Shown here in pieces: positions 43,807 to 51,789 of a stretch of 64,000 nucleotides of DNA (positions within the stretch are counted from its first letter, which is position 1; each line of letters begins with the position of its first letter). The stretch is from Saccharothrix syringae (GTDB lineage Bacteria > Actinomycetota > Actinomycetes > Mycobacteriales > Pseudonocardiaceae), in the NCBI RefSeq assembly GCF_009498035.1, contig NZ_CP034550.1, positions 930,001-994,000 on the forward strand. The letters run 5' to 3'. The notes beneath the pieces were generated by a model, which saw only the letters and a list, made by a program, of their open reading frames with translations, was not told where the DNA came from and ran no database searches. A program made the position numbers and the translations under genes.

Positions 43807-43852
43807 ACAGCACAAACGACTTTGCCGGAACCCTGCCCGCCCAGGGGACCCC
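43802..43852 (-). repeat. Right 51-bp terminal inverted repeat
   Basis: Exact reverse complement of 43150-43200. It begins within the last codons of the transposase remnant, and its outer end is 39 bp from the phosphatase stop. Confidence 0.85.
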
Positions 43853-43890
43853 GGCGAAGCCCGCACCGGACAGCCCCCACCGCCCACCGC

Positions 43891-44352
43891 TCACAACCGC
43901 TCGCGCGTCCAAGCCAGCAACCCCGGCACGGCCGCCTCCACCATCGCGACCACCCGCCCGAACCCGGCCTCGTCCCCATAGTAGGGATCGGGCACGTCGA
44001 CCCCGTCCGCACCGGGGTCGAACGACCGCAGCAGCCGCACCCGCCCCGGGTCGGCCACCATCCGCCGCAGGGCGCGGGCGTGCCCGGAGTCCAGCGCCAC
44101 CAGCAGGTCGGCGTCGAGGTGGTCGCCACCCACCTGGGCGGCAACGTGCTCGGTCGGGTAACCGTTGTCCGCCAACGACTTGGCCGCCCGCGGGTCGGCC
44201 GGGTCGCCCACGTGCCAGCCGCCGGTGCCCGCGCTGGTCACCTCGACGAGGTCACCCAGGCCGGCTCGCCGCAGGTGCTCCCGGAATATGATCGCGGCCA
44301 CTGGGGAACGGCAGATGTTGCCGGTGCAGATGAAGGTCACGTGGAGCGTCAC
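43891..44352 (-). CDS. Low-molecular-weight protein-tyrosine phosphatase
   Basis: 153 residues. The P-loop C9-TGNIC-R15-S and the general-acid region DPYYGD near residue 126 identify the family. M. tuberculosis PtpA (Rv2234), in the same neighbourhood, is the likely orthologue. It dephosphorylates tyrosine in proteins; PtpA is also known to be secreted, but no signal peptide is present here. GTG start at 44352, read divergently from the next gene. Confidence 0.9.
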   Translation of the reverse strand: MTLHVTFICTGNICRSPVAAIIFREHLRRAGLGDLVEVTSAGTGGWHVGDPADPRAAKSLADNGYPTEHVAAQVGGDHLDADLLVALDSGHARALRRMVADPGRVRLLRSFDPGADGVDVPDPYYGDEAGFGRVVAMVEAAVPGLLAWTRERL

Positions 44353-44426
44353 GGCAGGGCAGTCTGCCAGGCCGGGCGCCGCTGTCGGAGCGCGCGCGGC
44401 GACCGCTCTCGTTGGGGGTTTGTTCG

Positions 44427-44891
44427 ATGTCCGTGGTCGCTGTCGTCGTGCCGCTCGCGGTCCTGGCGGTCGTCGTGGCGGTGGTGCTGCGGCGCCGGTC
44501 GTGGCCGCGGACGCCCGCGTTCGCCCGGCCCCGCCCGGTGACCTCGCCCGGCGGCCTGGCGCCCGACCCCAATGCGGGGTTCTTCACCCATCGCACTTTT
44601 TTGTTCCGCAAAAGGTATTTCTTCGTCGGCACGGGCTGCCCGCCGCGGCCGGTCGCCGATTTCCCGTCACTGGACGTGTCGCAGCGGGAACAGCCCGTGC
44701 GCGTGGCCCGGCACGGCATCCGGTCGTGGTGGTGGTTCGAGGGCGAGTTCTACCGCGAGGCGGCCGCGTCGCAGGCCGACGACGTGCTGGCGTGGGTGCG
44801 CGAGCGCGAGCGGCGGCGGCGGGCCAGGCAGGAGCGGGACCGGTTCCTGTCCGCCGCGGAGGAAAGCATGCGAAAGCGGGAGAACGGGTAA
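44427..44891 (+). CDS. Single-TM hypothetical protein
   Basis: 154 residues, family not recognised. One N-terminal membrane helix (~3-22, VVAVVVPLAVLAVVVAVVL) is followed by a basic segment and a cytoplasmic domain with aromatic stretches (FFTHRTFLFRKRYFF; WWWFEGEFYREA). The C-terminus is a charged helix (RERERRRRARQERDRFLSAAEE). The ATG at 44427 is chosen; a TTG at 44412 would add five residues. The region around 44590-44630 is less GC-rich than its surroundings. Confidence 0.65.
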   Translation: MSVVAVVVPLAVLAVVVAVVLRRRSWPRTPAFARPRPVTSPGGLAPDPNAGFFTHRTFLFRKRYFFVGTGCPPRPVADFPSLDVSQREQPVRVARHGIRSWWWFEGEFYREAAASQADDVLAWVRERERRRRARQERDRFLSAAEESMRKRENG

Positions 44892-45049
44892 CGAACGGGC
44901 GCGCGTTTCCGACGGACAATGCGTAGGTAATGCACGGGGGAAGGAACGCGAATGTCTCGCACGTGTGTCGCTCGCCGGGTCCGTCCGTCCCATTCGGAGC
45001 GGCCGGGGCGGGCGGGTGCGCCGGGGCGCCCGAGGAAGGCCGGGGAGCG

Positions 45050-45175
45050 GTGAACGAGCCGTCGCCGTGCCGGTTGGCCGGGTGCGAGGTGCCCTCGCCC
45101 GCGCACCTGCTGCTGAGCGCGGCGGTCATCCTGTTCGCGGTGCTCGCCTCGGTGGTCTGGAACTCGGTGGTCTGA
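45050..45175 (+). CDS. Very small single-TM protein, 41 aa
   Basis: A GTG-initiated frame with a purine-rich site (GAGGAAGG and GGGGAG) upstream encodes a 41-residue peptide. It has a short cysteine-containing N-terminus (PCRLAGC) and one hydrophobic helix (LLLSAAVILFAVLASVVW). No family known to me. It could be a real small membrane protein or chance. The frame stays open back to 44930, so a longer form is possible. Confidence 0.4.
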   Translation: MNEPSPCRLAGCEVPSPAHLLLSAAVILFAVLASVVWNSVV

Positions 45176-45221
45176 CCGCGGTCTCAGCCGCCTCTCAGCC
45201 GGGCCGGGCGACGATCGCCCC

Positions 45222-46208
45222 GTGACCACCGCGAAGCTCACGCCCACCATGCCCGACCTGGTCCGGGCCCTGCCACTGGTCGAGGACGAGGTGCGGCGGC
45301 TGGCGACATCGTCGTCGCTGCCGGTCGTGAACGAGCACGCCGGCCGCATCACCGCCGCGGGCGGCAAGCGGCTGCGCCCGATCCTGGTGCTGGCCGGGTC
45401 CCTGGCCGTGTCCGGCACCGTGCCGGACAAGGCGGTCACCGCCGCGGCGTGCGTGGAGCTGCTGCACGCGGGCTCGCTGGTGCACGACGACCTGATGGAC
45501 GGCGCCACCGAGCGGCGCGGCGTGCGCACGGTCAACGCGGCCTGGGGCACCGGGCCCGCGCTGCTGGTCGGCGACTTCATGCTGGCCCGCGCCAGCCAGG
45601 TCGCGCTGGAGCGCGTCTCGCCGCACGCCGCGGCCCTGCTCGCCCGCGCCGTGGCCGACCTGGTCGAGGGCCAGGTGCTGGAGGTGCTGGACCTCTTCGA
45701 CGCCGACCGCACGCCCGAGGGCGCCCTGCGCTCGGTGGAGCGCAAGACCGGCGCGCTGTTCGAGGTGGGCTGCGAGCTGGCCGGGCACTGCGCCGACGCC
45801 GACGGGGCCACCACCGCCGCCCTGGCCCGCTACGGCGCGCTGTTCGGGGTGGTGTTCCAGGTCCTCGACGACCTGCTGGACCTGGCGTCCACCTCGCGCC
45901 GCCTGGGCAAGCCGGTCGGCAACGACGTCCGCCAGGGCGTCTACACCTTCCCGCTGCTGCGCGCCCTGACCGACGAGCAGCGCCGGCTGCTGCGCGAGCG
46001 CGGCCGCGGGCTGACCGACGCCGAGCTGGCCGGGCTGCTGGCCGGGCTGCGGCAGACCAGCATGGTCGCCGACACGCTCGCGCACTGCACCTCCCTGGCC
46101 GCGCGGGCCGTGCGCGCGCTGCCCGACCTGCCCGCCTCGCCGGCGCTGGACGTGCTGCGCGAGCTGCCCGGGGCCTACCTCGACTGGGCGGCCTCGCAGA
46201 TCGCCTAG
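45222..46208 (+). CDS. Polyprenyl (long-chain) diphosphate synthase
   Basis: 328 residues of an all-trans prenyl diphosphate synthase. First aspartate-rich motif DDLMD in SLVHDDLMDGA; second DDLLD in FQVLDDLLDLAS; GGKRLRP near the N-terminus binds isopentenyl diphosphate. Small residues before the first motif (VELLHAGSLVHDD) suggest a long product such as the menaquinone side chain. Exact chain length cannot be given. GTG start. The aminotransferase gene begins 10 bp after its stop. Confidence 0.9.
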   Translation: MTTAKLTPTMPDLVRALPLVEDEVRRLATSSSLPVVNEHAGRITAAGGKRLRPILVLAGSLAVSGTVPDKAVTAAACVELLHAGSLVHDDLMDGATERRGVRTVNAAWGTGPALLVGDFMLARASQVALERVSPHAAALLARAVADLVEGQVLEVLDLFDADRTPEGALRSVERKTGALFEVGCELAGHCADADGATTAALARYGALFGVVFQVLDDLLDLASTSRRLGKPVGNDVRQGVYTFPLLRALTDEQRRLLRERGRGLTDAELAGLLAGLRQTSMVADTLAHCTSLAARAVRALPDLPASPALDVLRELPGAYLDWAASQIA

Positions 46209-46218
46209 ACTCCGCGCG

Positions 46219-47262
46219 GTGACCAGCCAGGATTCCGGCCGGGCGCTGCTGCGCCACCACGGGGACGTCGACGCCGCGCCAGGACTGGCGGACTTCGCGG
46301 TGAACGTGCGGGTGCCGGCGCCGCCGGGCTGGCTGCGCGACCGGCTGGCCGCCGCCCTGGGCACCCTGGGCGCCTACCCGGGCGCCGCCGCCGACCTGCG
46401 GGCCCGCGAGGCCGTCGCCGCGCGGCACGGCCGGTCGCCGGACGAGGTGCTGGTGCTCAACGGCGCCGCCGAGGGCTTCGCCCTGCTGCCGCACCTGCAC
46501 CCGGGCCTGGCCGCGGTGGTGCACCCGTCGTTCACCGAACCCGAGGTGGCGCTGCGCGACGCGGGCGTGCCCGTGCAGCGGGTGCACCTGTGGCCCGAGG
46601 ACGCCTACCGGCTGCGGCCCGAGCTCGTGCCCGACGAGGCCGACCTGGTGGTGCTGGGCAACCCGACCAACCCGACCTCCGTGCTGCACCCGGCCGAGGT
46701 GGTCGCGGCGCTGGCCCGGCCCGGCCGGGTGCTGGTGGTGGACGAGGCGTTCGCCGACGCGATCCCCGGCGAGCCCGAGTCGCTGGCCGGCCGCGGCGAC
46801 CTGGGCGGCCTGCTGGTGCTGCGCAGCCTGACCAAGACGTGGGGCCTGGCCGGGCTGCGCGCGGGCTACTTCCTGGGCGCCCCGGAGCTGCTGGCCCGGC
46901 TCGCGCTGCCCCGGCCGCAGTGGCCGGTGGGCAGCCTGGTGCTGGAGGCGGTCGCCGCGTGCTGCTCGCCCGAGGCCGTGGCGCAGGCCGACGAGCTGGC
47001 GTGGGAGGCGCGCGAGCACACGTCGCTGGCCGTGGCGCGGCTGGGCGACCTGGTGGTCGTGCCGCCCGCCGCGCCGTTCGTGCTGCTGCGCGTGCCCGAC
47101 GGGGAGCGGGTGCGGCGGGCGTTGCGCGACAAGGGCGTGGCCGTGCGGCGCGGCGACACCTTCCCCGGCCTGACCGCCGACCACCTGCGCGTCGCGGTGC
47201 GCGCGCCCGAGGAGTTCGCGCTGCTGGTGGACGCGCTGCGCGTGGTGCTGGAGGAGCGATGA
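46219..47262 (+). CDS. CobC-like class I/II aminotransferase
   Basis: 347 residues, fold-type I PLP enzyme. The Schiff-base lysine is in RSLTKTWGLAGLRAGYF; NPTNPTS and VVDEAF are PLP-contact motifs. It resembles M. tuberculosis Rv2231c (CobC), usually named for threonine-phosphate decarboxylase in cobalamin synthesis or a histidinol-phosphate-type aminotransferase. The reaction is not certain. cobD lies ~6 kb away in the same syntenic block, which favours a cobalamin role. GTG start; overlaps the Nif3-like gene (ATGA). Confidence 0.85.
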   Translation: MTSQDSGRALLRHHGDVDAAPGLADFAVNVRVPAPPGWLRDRLAAALGTLGAYPGAAADLRAREAVAARHGRSPDEVLVLNGAAEGFALLPHLHPGLAAVVHPSFTEPEVALRDAGVPVQRVHLWPEDAYRLRPELVPDEADLVVLGNPTNPTSVLHPAEVVAALARPGRVLVVDEAFADAIPGEPESLAGRGDLGGLLVLRSLTKTWGLAGLRAGYFLGAPELLARLALPRPQWPVGSLVLEAVAACCSPEAVAQADELAWEAREHTSLAVARLGDLVVVPPAAPFVLLRVPDGERVRRALRDKGVAVRRGDTFPGLTADHLRVAVRAPEEFALLVDALRVVLEER

Positions 47263-48401
47263 CCACCCTCGGGGACGTGCTGGCGGTGCTGGAGGCCGCC
47301 TACCCGCCGGGCACCGCCGAGTCGTGGGACGCGGTGGGCCTGGTGTGCGGCGACCGCGCCGAACCGGTCACGAAGGTCCTGTTCTGCGTCGACCCGACCG
47401 GGTCCACTGTGGACGAGGCGCTGGAGGTGGGCGCGCAGCTGCTGGTGGCGCACCACCCGCTGATGCTGCGCGGCGTCAACGGGGTGCCCGCCGACGACCC
47501 CAAGGGCGCCCTGGTGCACCGGCTGATCCGCGCGGGCGTGGCGCTCCACACCGCGCACACCAACGCCGACGCGGCCAACCCCGGCGTGTCCGACGCGCTG
47601 GCCGCCGCCCTGGGCCTGCGGGTCACCGGGCCGCTGTCCCCGGCCCCCGCCCGCCGGCTCGACGTGTTGGCCGCCCACGTGCCGGTCGGGCACGCCGAGC
47701 GGGTCCTCGACGCCCTGCACGCGGCCGGCGCGGGCGCCGTGGGCGACTACCGCGACGCGGCGTGGACCGTCGACGGCACCGGCCGGTTCCGCCCGCTGGC
47801 GGGCGCGGCGCCCGCGATCGGCGAGCCCGGCAGGCCGGAGCGGGTGGCCGAGACGCGGGTCGAGGTCGTGCTCGACCGCCGGCTGCGCGCCGACGTGGTG
47901 CGCGCCCTGCGCGCCGCCCACCCCTACGAGGAGCCGGCGTTCAACCTCAACGAGGTCGCCGAGCTGCCCTCCGACACCGGCATCGGGCGCGTCGGCGAAC
48001 TGCCCGCCGCCGAGCCGCTGCGCGCGTTCGCCCAGCGCGTCGCCGACGCCCTGCCCGCCACCGCCTGGGGCGTGCGCGCGGCGGGCGACCCCGACCGGCC
48101 CGTGCGGCGGGTCGCGGTGTGCGGCGGCGCCGGCGACGGCTACCTGTCCGCCGCCGTCCGCGCGGGCGTCGACGCCTACGTCACCGCCGACCTGCGCCAC
48201 CACCCGGCGGGCGAGCACCTGGCCGCGGGCGGGCCCGCCCTGGTCGACGTGGCGCACTGGGCCAGCGAGTGGCCGTGGTGCGGTCAGGCGGCCGACGTCG
48301 TGCGCGCCGCGTTCGGCGGTACGGTCGAAGTCGTCGTCTCGACCCGCCGGACCGACCCGTGGACCGTCGGCGCGACGAGCCGGACAGGAGGAACCCCGTG
48401 A
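47259..48401 (+). CDS. Nif3-like dinuclear metal-centre protein
   Basis: 380 residues. LLVAHHPLMLRG provides the paired histidines, TAHTNADAANPGVSDALA the next ligand region, and LVDVAHWASEWP the C-terminal ligands. A YqfO-like insert sits between the halves (RAAHPYEEPAFNLNEV). Family members form hexameric toroids that bind two metals; cellular role is uncertain, with GTP cyclohydrolase I type 2 activity reported for some relatives. ATG overlaps the upstream stop and GTG of the next gene overlaps its stop. Equivalent to Rv2230c by gene order. Confidence 0.9.
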   Translation: MTTLGDVLAVLEAAYPPGTAESWDAVGLVCGDRAEPVTKVLFCVDPTGSTVDEALEVGAQLLVAHHPLMLRGVNGVPADDPKGALVHRLIRAGVALHTAHTNADAANPGVSDALAAALGLRVTGPLSPAPARRLDVLAAHVPVGHAERVLDALHAAGAGAVGDYRDAAWTVDGTGRFRPLAGAAPAIGEPGRPERVAETRVEVVLDRRLRADVVRALRAAHPYEEPAFNLNEVAELPSDTGIGRVGELPAAEPLRAFAQRVADALPATAWGVRAAGDPDRPVRRVAVCGGAGDGYLSAAVRAGVDAYVTADLRHHPAGEHLAAGGPALVDVAHWASEWPWCGQAADVVRAAFGGTVEVVVSTRRTDPWTVGATSRTGGTP

Positions 48402-49135
48402 AAGCCGATCCCGCCGTGCAGCGCCGGTTGCTCGACCTCGCCCAGGTCGACACCGAGCTGGCGCGCGTGACCCACCGCCGCCGCACGCTGCCCGAGCTGG
48501 CGGAGATCGCCGAGGCCGAGAAGGTGCTGCGCGCCAAGCAGGACGCGCTGACCCTGGTCGAGACGAACCTGGGCGACCTGGAGCGCGAGGTCAAGCGGCA
48601 GGAGACCGAGATCGACCAGGTCCGGGCCCGCGAGGAGCGCGACCGCGGGCTGCTCCAGGGCGGCACCGTCGGCGCCAAGCAGCTCACCGACCTGGAGCAC
48701 GAGCTGGCCACCCTCGGCCGCCGCCGCGGCGCGCTGGAGGACGACCTGCTGGAGCTGATGGAGCGCCGCGAGGCCGTCGAGGCCGACGTGCAGCACGCCC
48801 GCGTCGAGCTGGACAAGGCGCAGGAGGCCCTGGCCGACGCGGCCCGCCGCCGCGACTCCGCCCTGGCCGACCTGGAGACCACCGAGGCCAGGCGCACCGC
48901 CGAGCGCAGGACCATGCTCGGCCAGTTCCCCGAACCGCTGCTGGCCCTCTACGACCGGGTGCGGGCGCACAAGGGCACCGGGGCCGCGCTGCTCCAGTCC
49001 CGCCGCTGCGGCGCGTGCCGCATCGAGCTGGACCGCAGCGCCCTGGCCCACGTCAAGGAGTCGCCCGCGGACGAGGTCGTGCAGTGCGAGGAGTGCGGCG
49101 CGATCATGGTCCGCACCGCGGAATCCGGCCTGTGA
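48398..49135 (+). CDS. Coiled-coil protein with C4 zinc ribbon
   Basis: 245 residues. A long antiparallel coiled coil spans ~10-185 (ELEHELATLGRRRGALEDDL and similar heptads). A C-terminal zinc ribbon follows with CGAC (RRCGACRIEL) and CEEC (VQCEECGAIM). It is the Rv2229c-type family, which in some bacteria binds nucleic acid or acts as an adaptor. GTG start with AGGAGG upstream. Four-base overlaps on both sides put it in a cobC-nif3-ribbon-RNase H operon, conserved in mycobacteria. Confidence 0.88.
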   Translation: MKADPAVQRRLLDLAQVDTELARVTHRRRTLPELAEIAEAEKVLRAKQDALTLVETNLGDLEREVKRQETEIDQVRAREERDRGLLQGGTVGAKQLTDLEHELATLGRRRGALEDDLLELMERREAVEADVQHARVELDKAQEALADAARRRDSALADLETTEARRTAERRTMLGQFPEPLLALYDRVRAHKGTGAALLQSRRCGACRIELDRSALAHVKESPADEVVQCEECGAIMVRTAESGL

Positions 49136-50262
49136 GGGTCTTCGTCGAGGCCGACGGCGGGTCGCGCGGCAACCCCGGGCCCGCCGGCTACGGCGCCGTG
49201 GTGCTCGACGCCGACGGCGCGGTGCTGGCCGAGCGGTCCGCGGGCATCGGCGTGGCCACCAACAACGTCGCCGAGTACCAGGGCCTGCTCGCGGGCCTGC
49301 GGGCGGCGGCCGAGCTGGGCGCGTCCGAGGTCGTCGTGCGGATGGACTCCAAGCTCGTGGTCGAGCAGATGTCCGGCCGCTGGAAGGTCAAGCACCCGGC
49401 CATGCAGCCGCTCAACGCGCAGGCCCGCGAGCTGGCCCGGGAGTTCGCCCGGGTCGGCTACGAGTGGGTGCCGCGCGAGCGCAACAAGCGCGCGGACCGG
49501 CTCGCCAACGAGGCCATGGACGAGCAGGCGGGCGTGGAGCGGCGGCCCCGGGAGGCCGCGCGGGCGGGCCCCGAGCCGCGGCAGGCCGAGCGCCCCGGGC
49601 CCCCGGCGGCCGAGCAGGCACCGCCGTCGTCGTGGACCGGCGCGGTCGGCGAGCCCACCCGGCTCTACCTGCTGCGGCACGGGCAGACCGAGCTGTCGGT
49701 GGCCCGCCGCTACTCCGGCCGCGGCAACCCGCCGCTCACCGACGTCGGCCGGGCCCAGGCCGAGGCCGCGGCCCGGCGGCTGGGCAAGGTCGAGGGCGTC
49801 GCCGCCGTGGTGTCCTCCCCGCTGGGGCGCGCCGCGGAGACCGCGCGCGCCGTGGCCGCCGCCACCGGCGCCGGGCTGAGCACCCACGACGGCCTGGTGG
49901 AGACCGACTTCGGGGCGTGGGAGGGCCTGACGTTCACCGAGGCCGCCGCGCGCGACCCGGAGCTGCACCGGCGCTGGCTGGCGGACCCGTCCGTGCCCGC
50001 GCCCGGCGGCGAGAGCTTCGACCAGGTGCAGCAGCGCGTGCGACGGGCGCGCGCCGACCTCATCGCCCGCCACGGCGGCGCGACCGTGGTGGTGGTCAGC
50101 CACGTCACCCCGATCAAGCAGCTGCTGCGGGTGGCGCTGGACGTCGGCCCGTCACTGCTGTTCCGGCTGCACCTGGACCTCGCGTCGCTGTCGCTGGTCG
50201 AGTTCTACCCCGACGGGCACGCCTCCGTGCGCCTGGTCAACGACACCTCGCACCTGGGTTAG
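49132..50262 (+). CDS. Bifunctional RNase HI / phosphoglycerate-mutase-like phosphatase
   Basis: 376 residues. The N-terminal RNase H domain (1-~130) shows D/E/D residues in VEADGGSRGNPGPAGYG, NNVAEYQGL and VRMDSKLVVEQM, and ends with ERNKRADRLANEAMD. A ~40-residue proline/alanine linker follows. The C-terminal histidine phosphatase domain has LYLLRHGQTELS, ETDFGAWEGLTF and VVVSHVTPIK. It corresponds to M. tuberculosis Rv2228c, an RNase H fused to a CobC-type alpha-ribazole phosphatase. It removes RNA from RNA-DNA hybrids and may act in cobalamin assembly. GTG start overlaps the upstream stop. Confidence 0.93.
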   Translation: MRVFVEADGGSRGNPGPAGYGAVVLDADGAVLAERSAGIGVATNNVAEYQGLLAGLRAAAELGASEVVVRMDSKLVVEQMSGRWKVKHPAMQPLNAQARELAREFARVGYEWVPRERNKRADRLANEAMDEQAGVERRPREAARAGPEPRQAERPGPPAAEQAPPSSWTGAVGEPTRLYLLRHGQTELSVARRYSGRGNPPLTDVGRAQAEAAARRLGKVEGVAAVVSSPLGRAAETARAVAAATGAGLSTHDGLVETDFGAWEGLTFTEAAARDPELHRRWLADPSVPAPGGESFDQVQQRVRRARADLIARHGGATVVVVSHVTPIKQLLRVALDVGPSLLFRLHLDLASLSLVEFYPDGHASVRLVNDTSHLG

Positions 50263-50275
50263 CCGACCGCGTCGG

Positions 50276-50833
50276 TCAGCCGACCGCGCGCAGCCGCTCG
50301 CGCCCACGCCGGAACCGCGTCTCCGCGACGGCGTGGGCGAACCGGTCCACCGCGTCGCACAAACCGCGGTCGGCCTTCGCGTCGATCACGTCGCCGTTGA
50401 TGTCGCCGTCGAGGACGAATTCGCCGCGCAGCACGTTGTCCGCGCCCTTGCCCGCGAGCAGCGGGTTGAGCGCGTAGTCCATCGCGACGAGGAAACCCTG
50501 GCTGCCGCCCGTGGCCAGCGGCAGGATCGCCCGGCCGCGCAGCGCGCGTTTCGGCAGCAGGTCCAGCAGCGCCTTCACCAGGCCGCTGTAGGCCGCCCGG
50601 TAGACCGGGCTGGCGACCACGATGCCGTCGGCGCGCAGCACGGAGGCGACCGCGTCGCCGATCTCCGGGTCGCGCAGGTCCTCGGTGAGCAGGGACAACG
50701 TCGGCAGCGTGCGGACGTGCAGGGTCTGGACCGCGTGGTCGGACGCGCGCAGCAACTGCTCGACGCGCGAGACCACGACACCGGTCCGGGACACGGGGGA
50801 AGGGCTCCCGGAAATCAGCAGGATGGACGACAT
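50276..50833 (-). CDS. NADPH-dependent FMN reductase (SsuE-like)
   Basis: 185 residues of a flavodoxin-like fold. ILLISGSPSPVSRTG binds FMN phosphate; GIVVASPVYRAAYSGLVKALLDLLP is the family signature; PLATGGSQG follows. It reduces FMN for a flavin-dependent oxygenase, often an alkanesulfonate monooxygenase, but none is adjacent. The ATG at 50833 gives the usual family start; an in-frame start at 50926 would add 31 unconserved residues. Confidence 0.87.
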   Translation of the reverse strand: MSSILLISGSPSPVSRTGVVVSRVEQLLRASDHAVQTLHVRTLPTLSLLTEDLRDPEIGDAVASVLRADGIVVASPVYRAAYSGLVKALLDLLPKRALRGRAILPLATGGSQGFLVAMDYALNPLLAGKGADNVLRGEFVLDGDINGDVIDAKADRGLCDAVDRFAHAVAETRFRRGRERLRAVG

Positions 50834-51015
50834 GGGTCGCTGGAACCTCTCGGTGAGAACAGCTCGGATTACGAGGTGAAATTCGTCAGCGACAACAGAT
50901 GGCGCCGGAGGTGCGCCCGAAATCAATGTGCCGGCGGCGGGTCAGCCCCGCGATTCCTGGCATGTTCCGAGTAGAGCAGCGCGACCACACTGCGGACAAG
51001 GGACGGGGTACCCGG

Positions 51016-51046
51016 TTCCACGTCGTGGGAGCCGGGCGGTTAAGCT
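51016..51046 (+). promoter_or_regulatory. Possible rnpB promoter
   Basis: TAAGCT (51041-51046) fits a weak TANNNT -10 about 6 bp before the predicted RNA 5' end. TTCCAC (51016-51021) is a poor -35 at 19-bp spacing. Supported mainly by position. Confidence 0.3.
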
Positions 51047-51051
51047 GGGCC

Positions 51052-51462
51052 GAGCGGATGAGTCGGCAGGGCGGCCGCGTCGACGGGTGTACCCCCGTCG
51101 CCGAGGAAAGTCCGGACTCCACAGGGCAGGGTGGTTGTCAACGGCAACCAGGGGCGACCCTCGGGACAGTGCCACAGAGAACAGACCGCCCCGGCGCGAG
51201 CCGGGGGAAGGGTGAAACGGTGGTGTAAGAGACCACCAGCGCCCCCGGTGACGGGGGCGGCTAGGTAAACCCCACCCGGAGCAAGGCCAAGAGGGTGTCC
51301 CCCGGGACACCTGCGCAGGCGTTCGAGGACGGCCCGTCCGATGCCTGCGGGTAGGCCGCACGAGCCTGTCGGCGACGGCAGGCCGAGATGGATGGCCGCC
51401 GAACGGGAGCGCCGCGAGGCCCCCGGGAACAGAATCCGGCTTACATGCCGGCTCATCCGCCC
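51052..51462 (+). ncRNA. rnpB: RNase P RNA, type A
   Basis: The catalytic RNA of RNase P, which trims 5' leaders from tRNA precursors. The conserved P4 5' region GAGGAAAGTCCGGACTCC and following CACAGGGCAGGGTG are present near 51101-51135. AGGGTGAAACGGTG lies near 51210, and the 3' conserved ACAGAATCCGGCTTACAT near 51430-51445. The 5' end GCGGATGAGTCGGC pairs with the 3' GCCGGCTCATCCGC (P1/P2), which fixes both ends to within a few bases. Length ~410 nt is normal for actinobacteria. Confidence 0.95.
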
Positions 51463-51789
51463 CGCACCTCGCACGCGCCGCCACCTCGCACGCGGCCCCG
51501 CCCCACCCCGGCCGACCGCCCCGCCGATCCGGCGGCCGCCGCCCGCGAGACCGGGTCGGCACCGCGCGTCACTCCTGCGGTTCCCCGCACCCCGCCCCAC
51601 CCCCACCTCGGGGCGACACCGCAGCTCAGCACCGTGAAAAGGGCAGACTGGCGCGCCTGAGAATCCAGTGCGCCCCACCCCCGTTACACAAGTGACGCCG
51701 TTCGAGTGATCTCCGGTATCCGCCCGCCCACCTCACCCTCCTCCCGGCGGACCGCGGGCCCTGCCCCGCCGTCCAGAAGGAGGAAGCGC
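51463..51789. other. Intergenic region between rnpB and a secreted-protein gene
   Basis: 327 bp with no supported gene. It contains a CACCTCGCACGCG direct repeat close to the RNA 3' end and a GC hairpin (CGGCCG ... CGGCCG) that may end rnpB. The promoter of the next gene is probably near 51680-51720; AGAAGGAGG precedes its ATG. Confidence 0.5.

Larger units (their letters stand above)
43150..43852. mobile_element. Decayed ISAs1-type insertion sequence with perfect 51-bp inverted ends
   Basis: Positions 43150-43200 and 43802-43852 are perfect inverted repeats of 51 bp by direct reading. The inner part of the ends (CAGGGTTCCGGCAAAGTCG) resembles the termini of ISAs1-group elements, and the right end directly follows the transposase stop. 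The ~600-bp interior keeps three transposase fragments in three frames. At ~0.7 kb it is about half the length I expect for a full element. I see no obvious target-site duplication. Confidence 0.75.
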
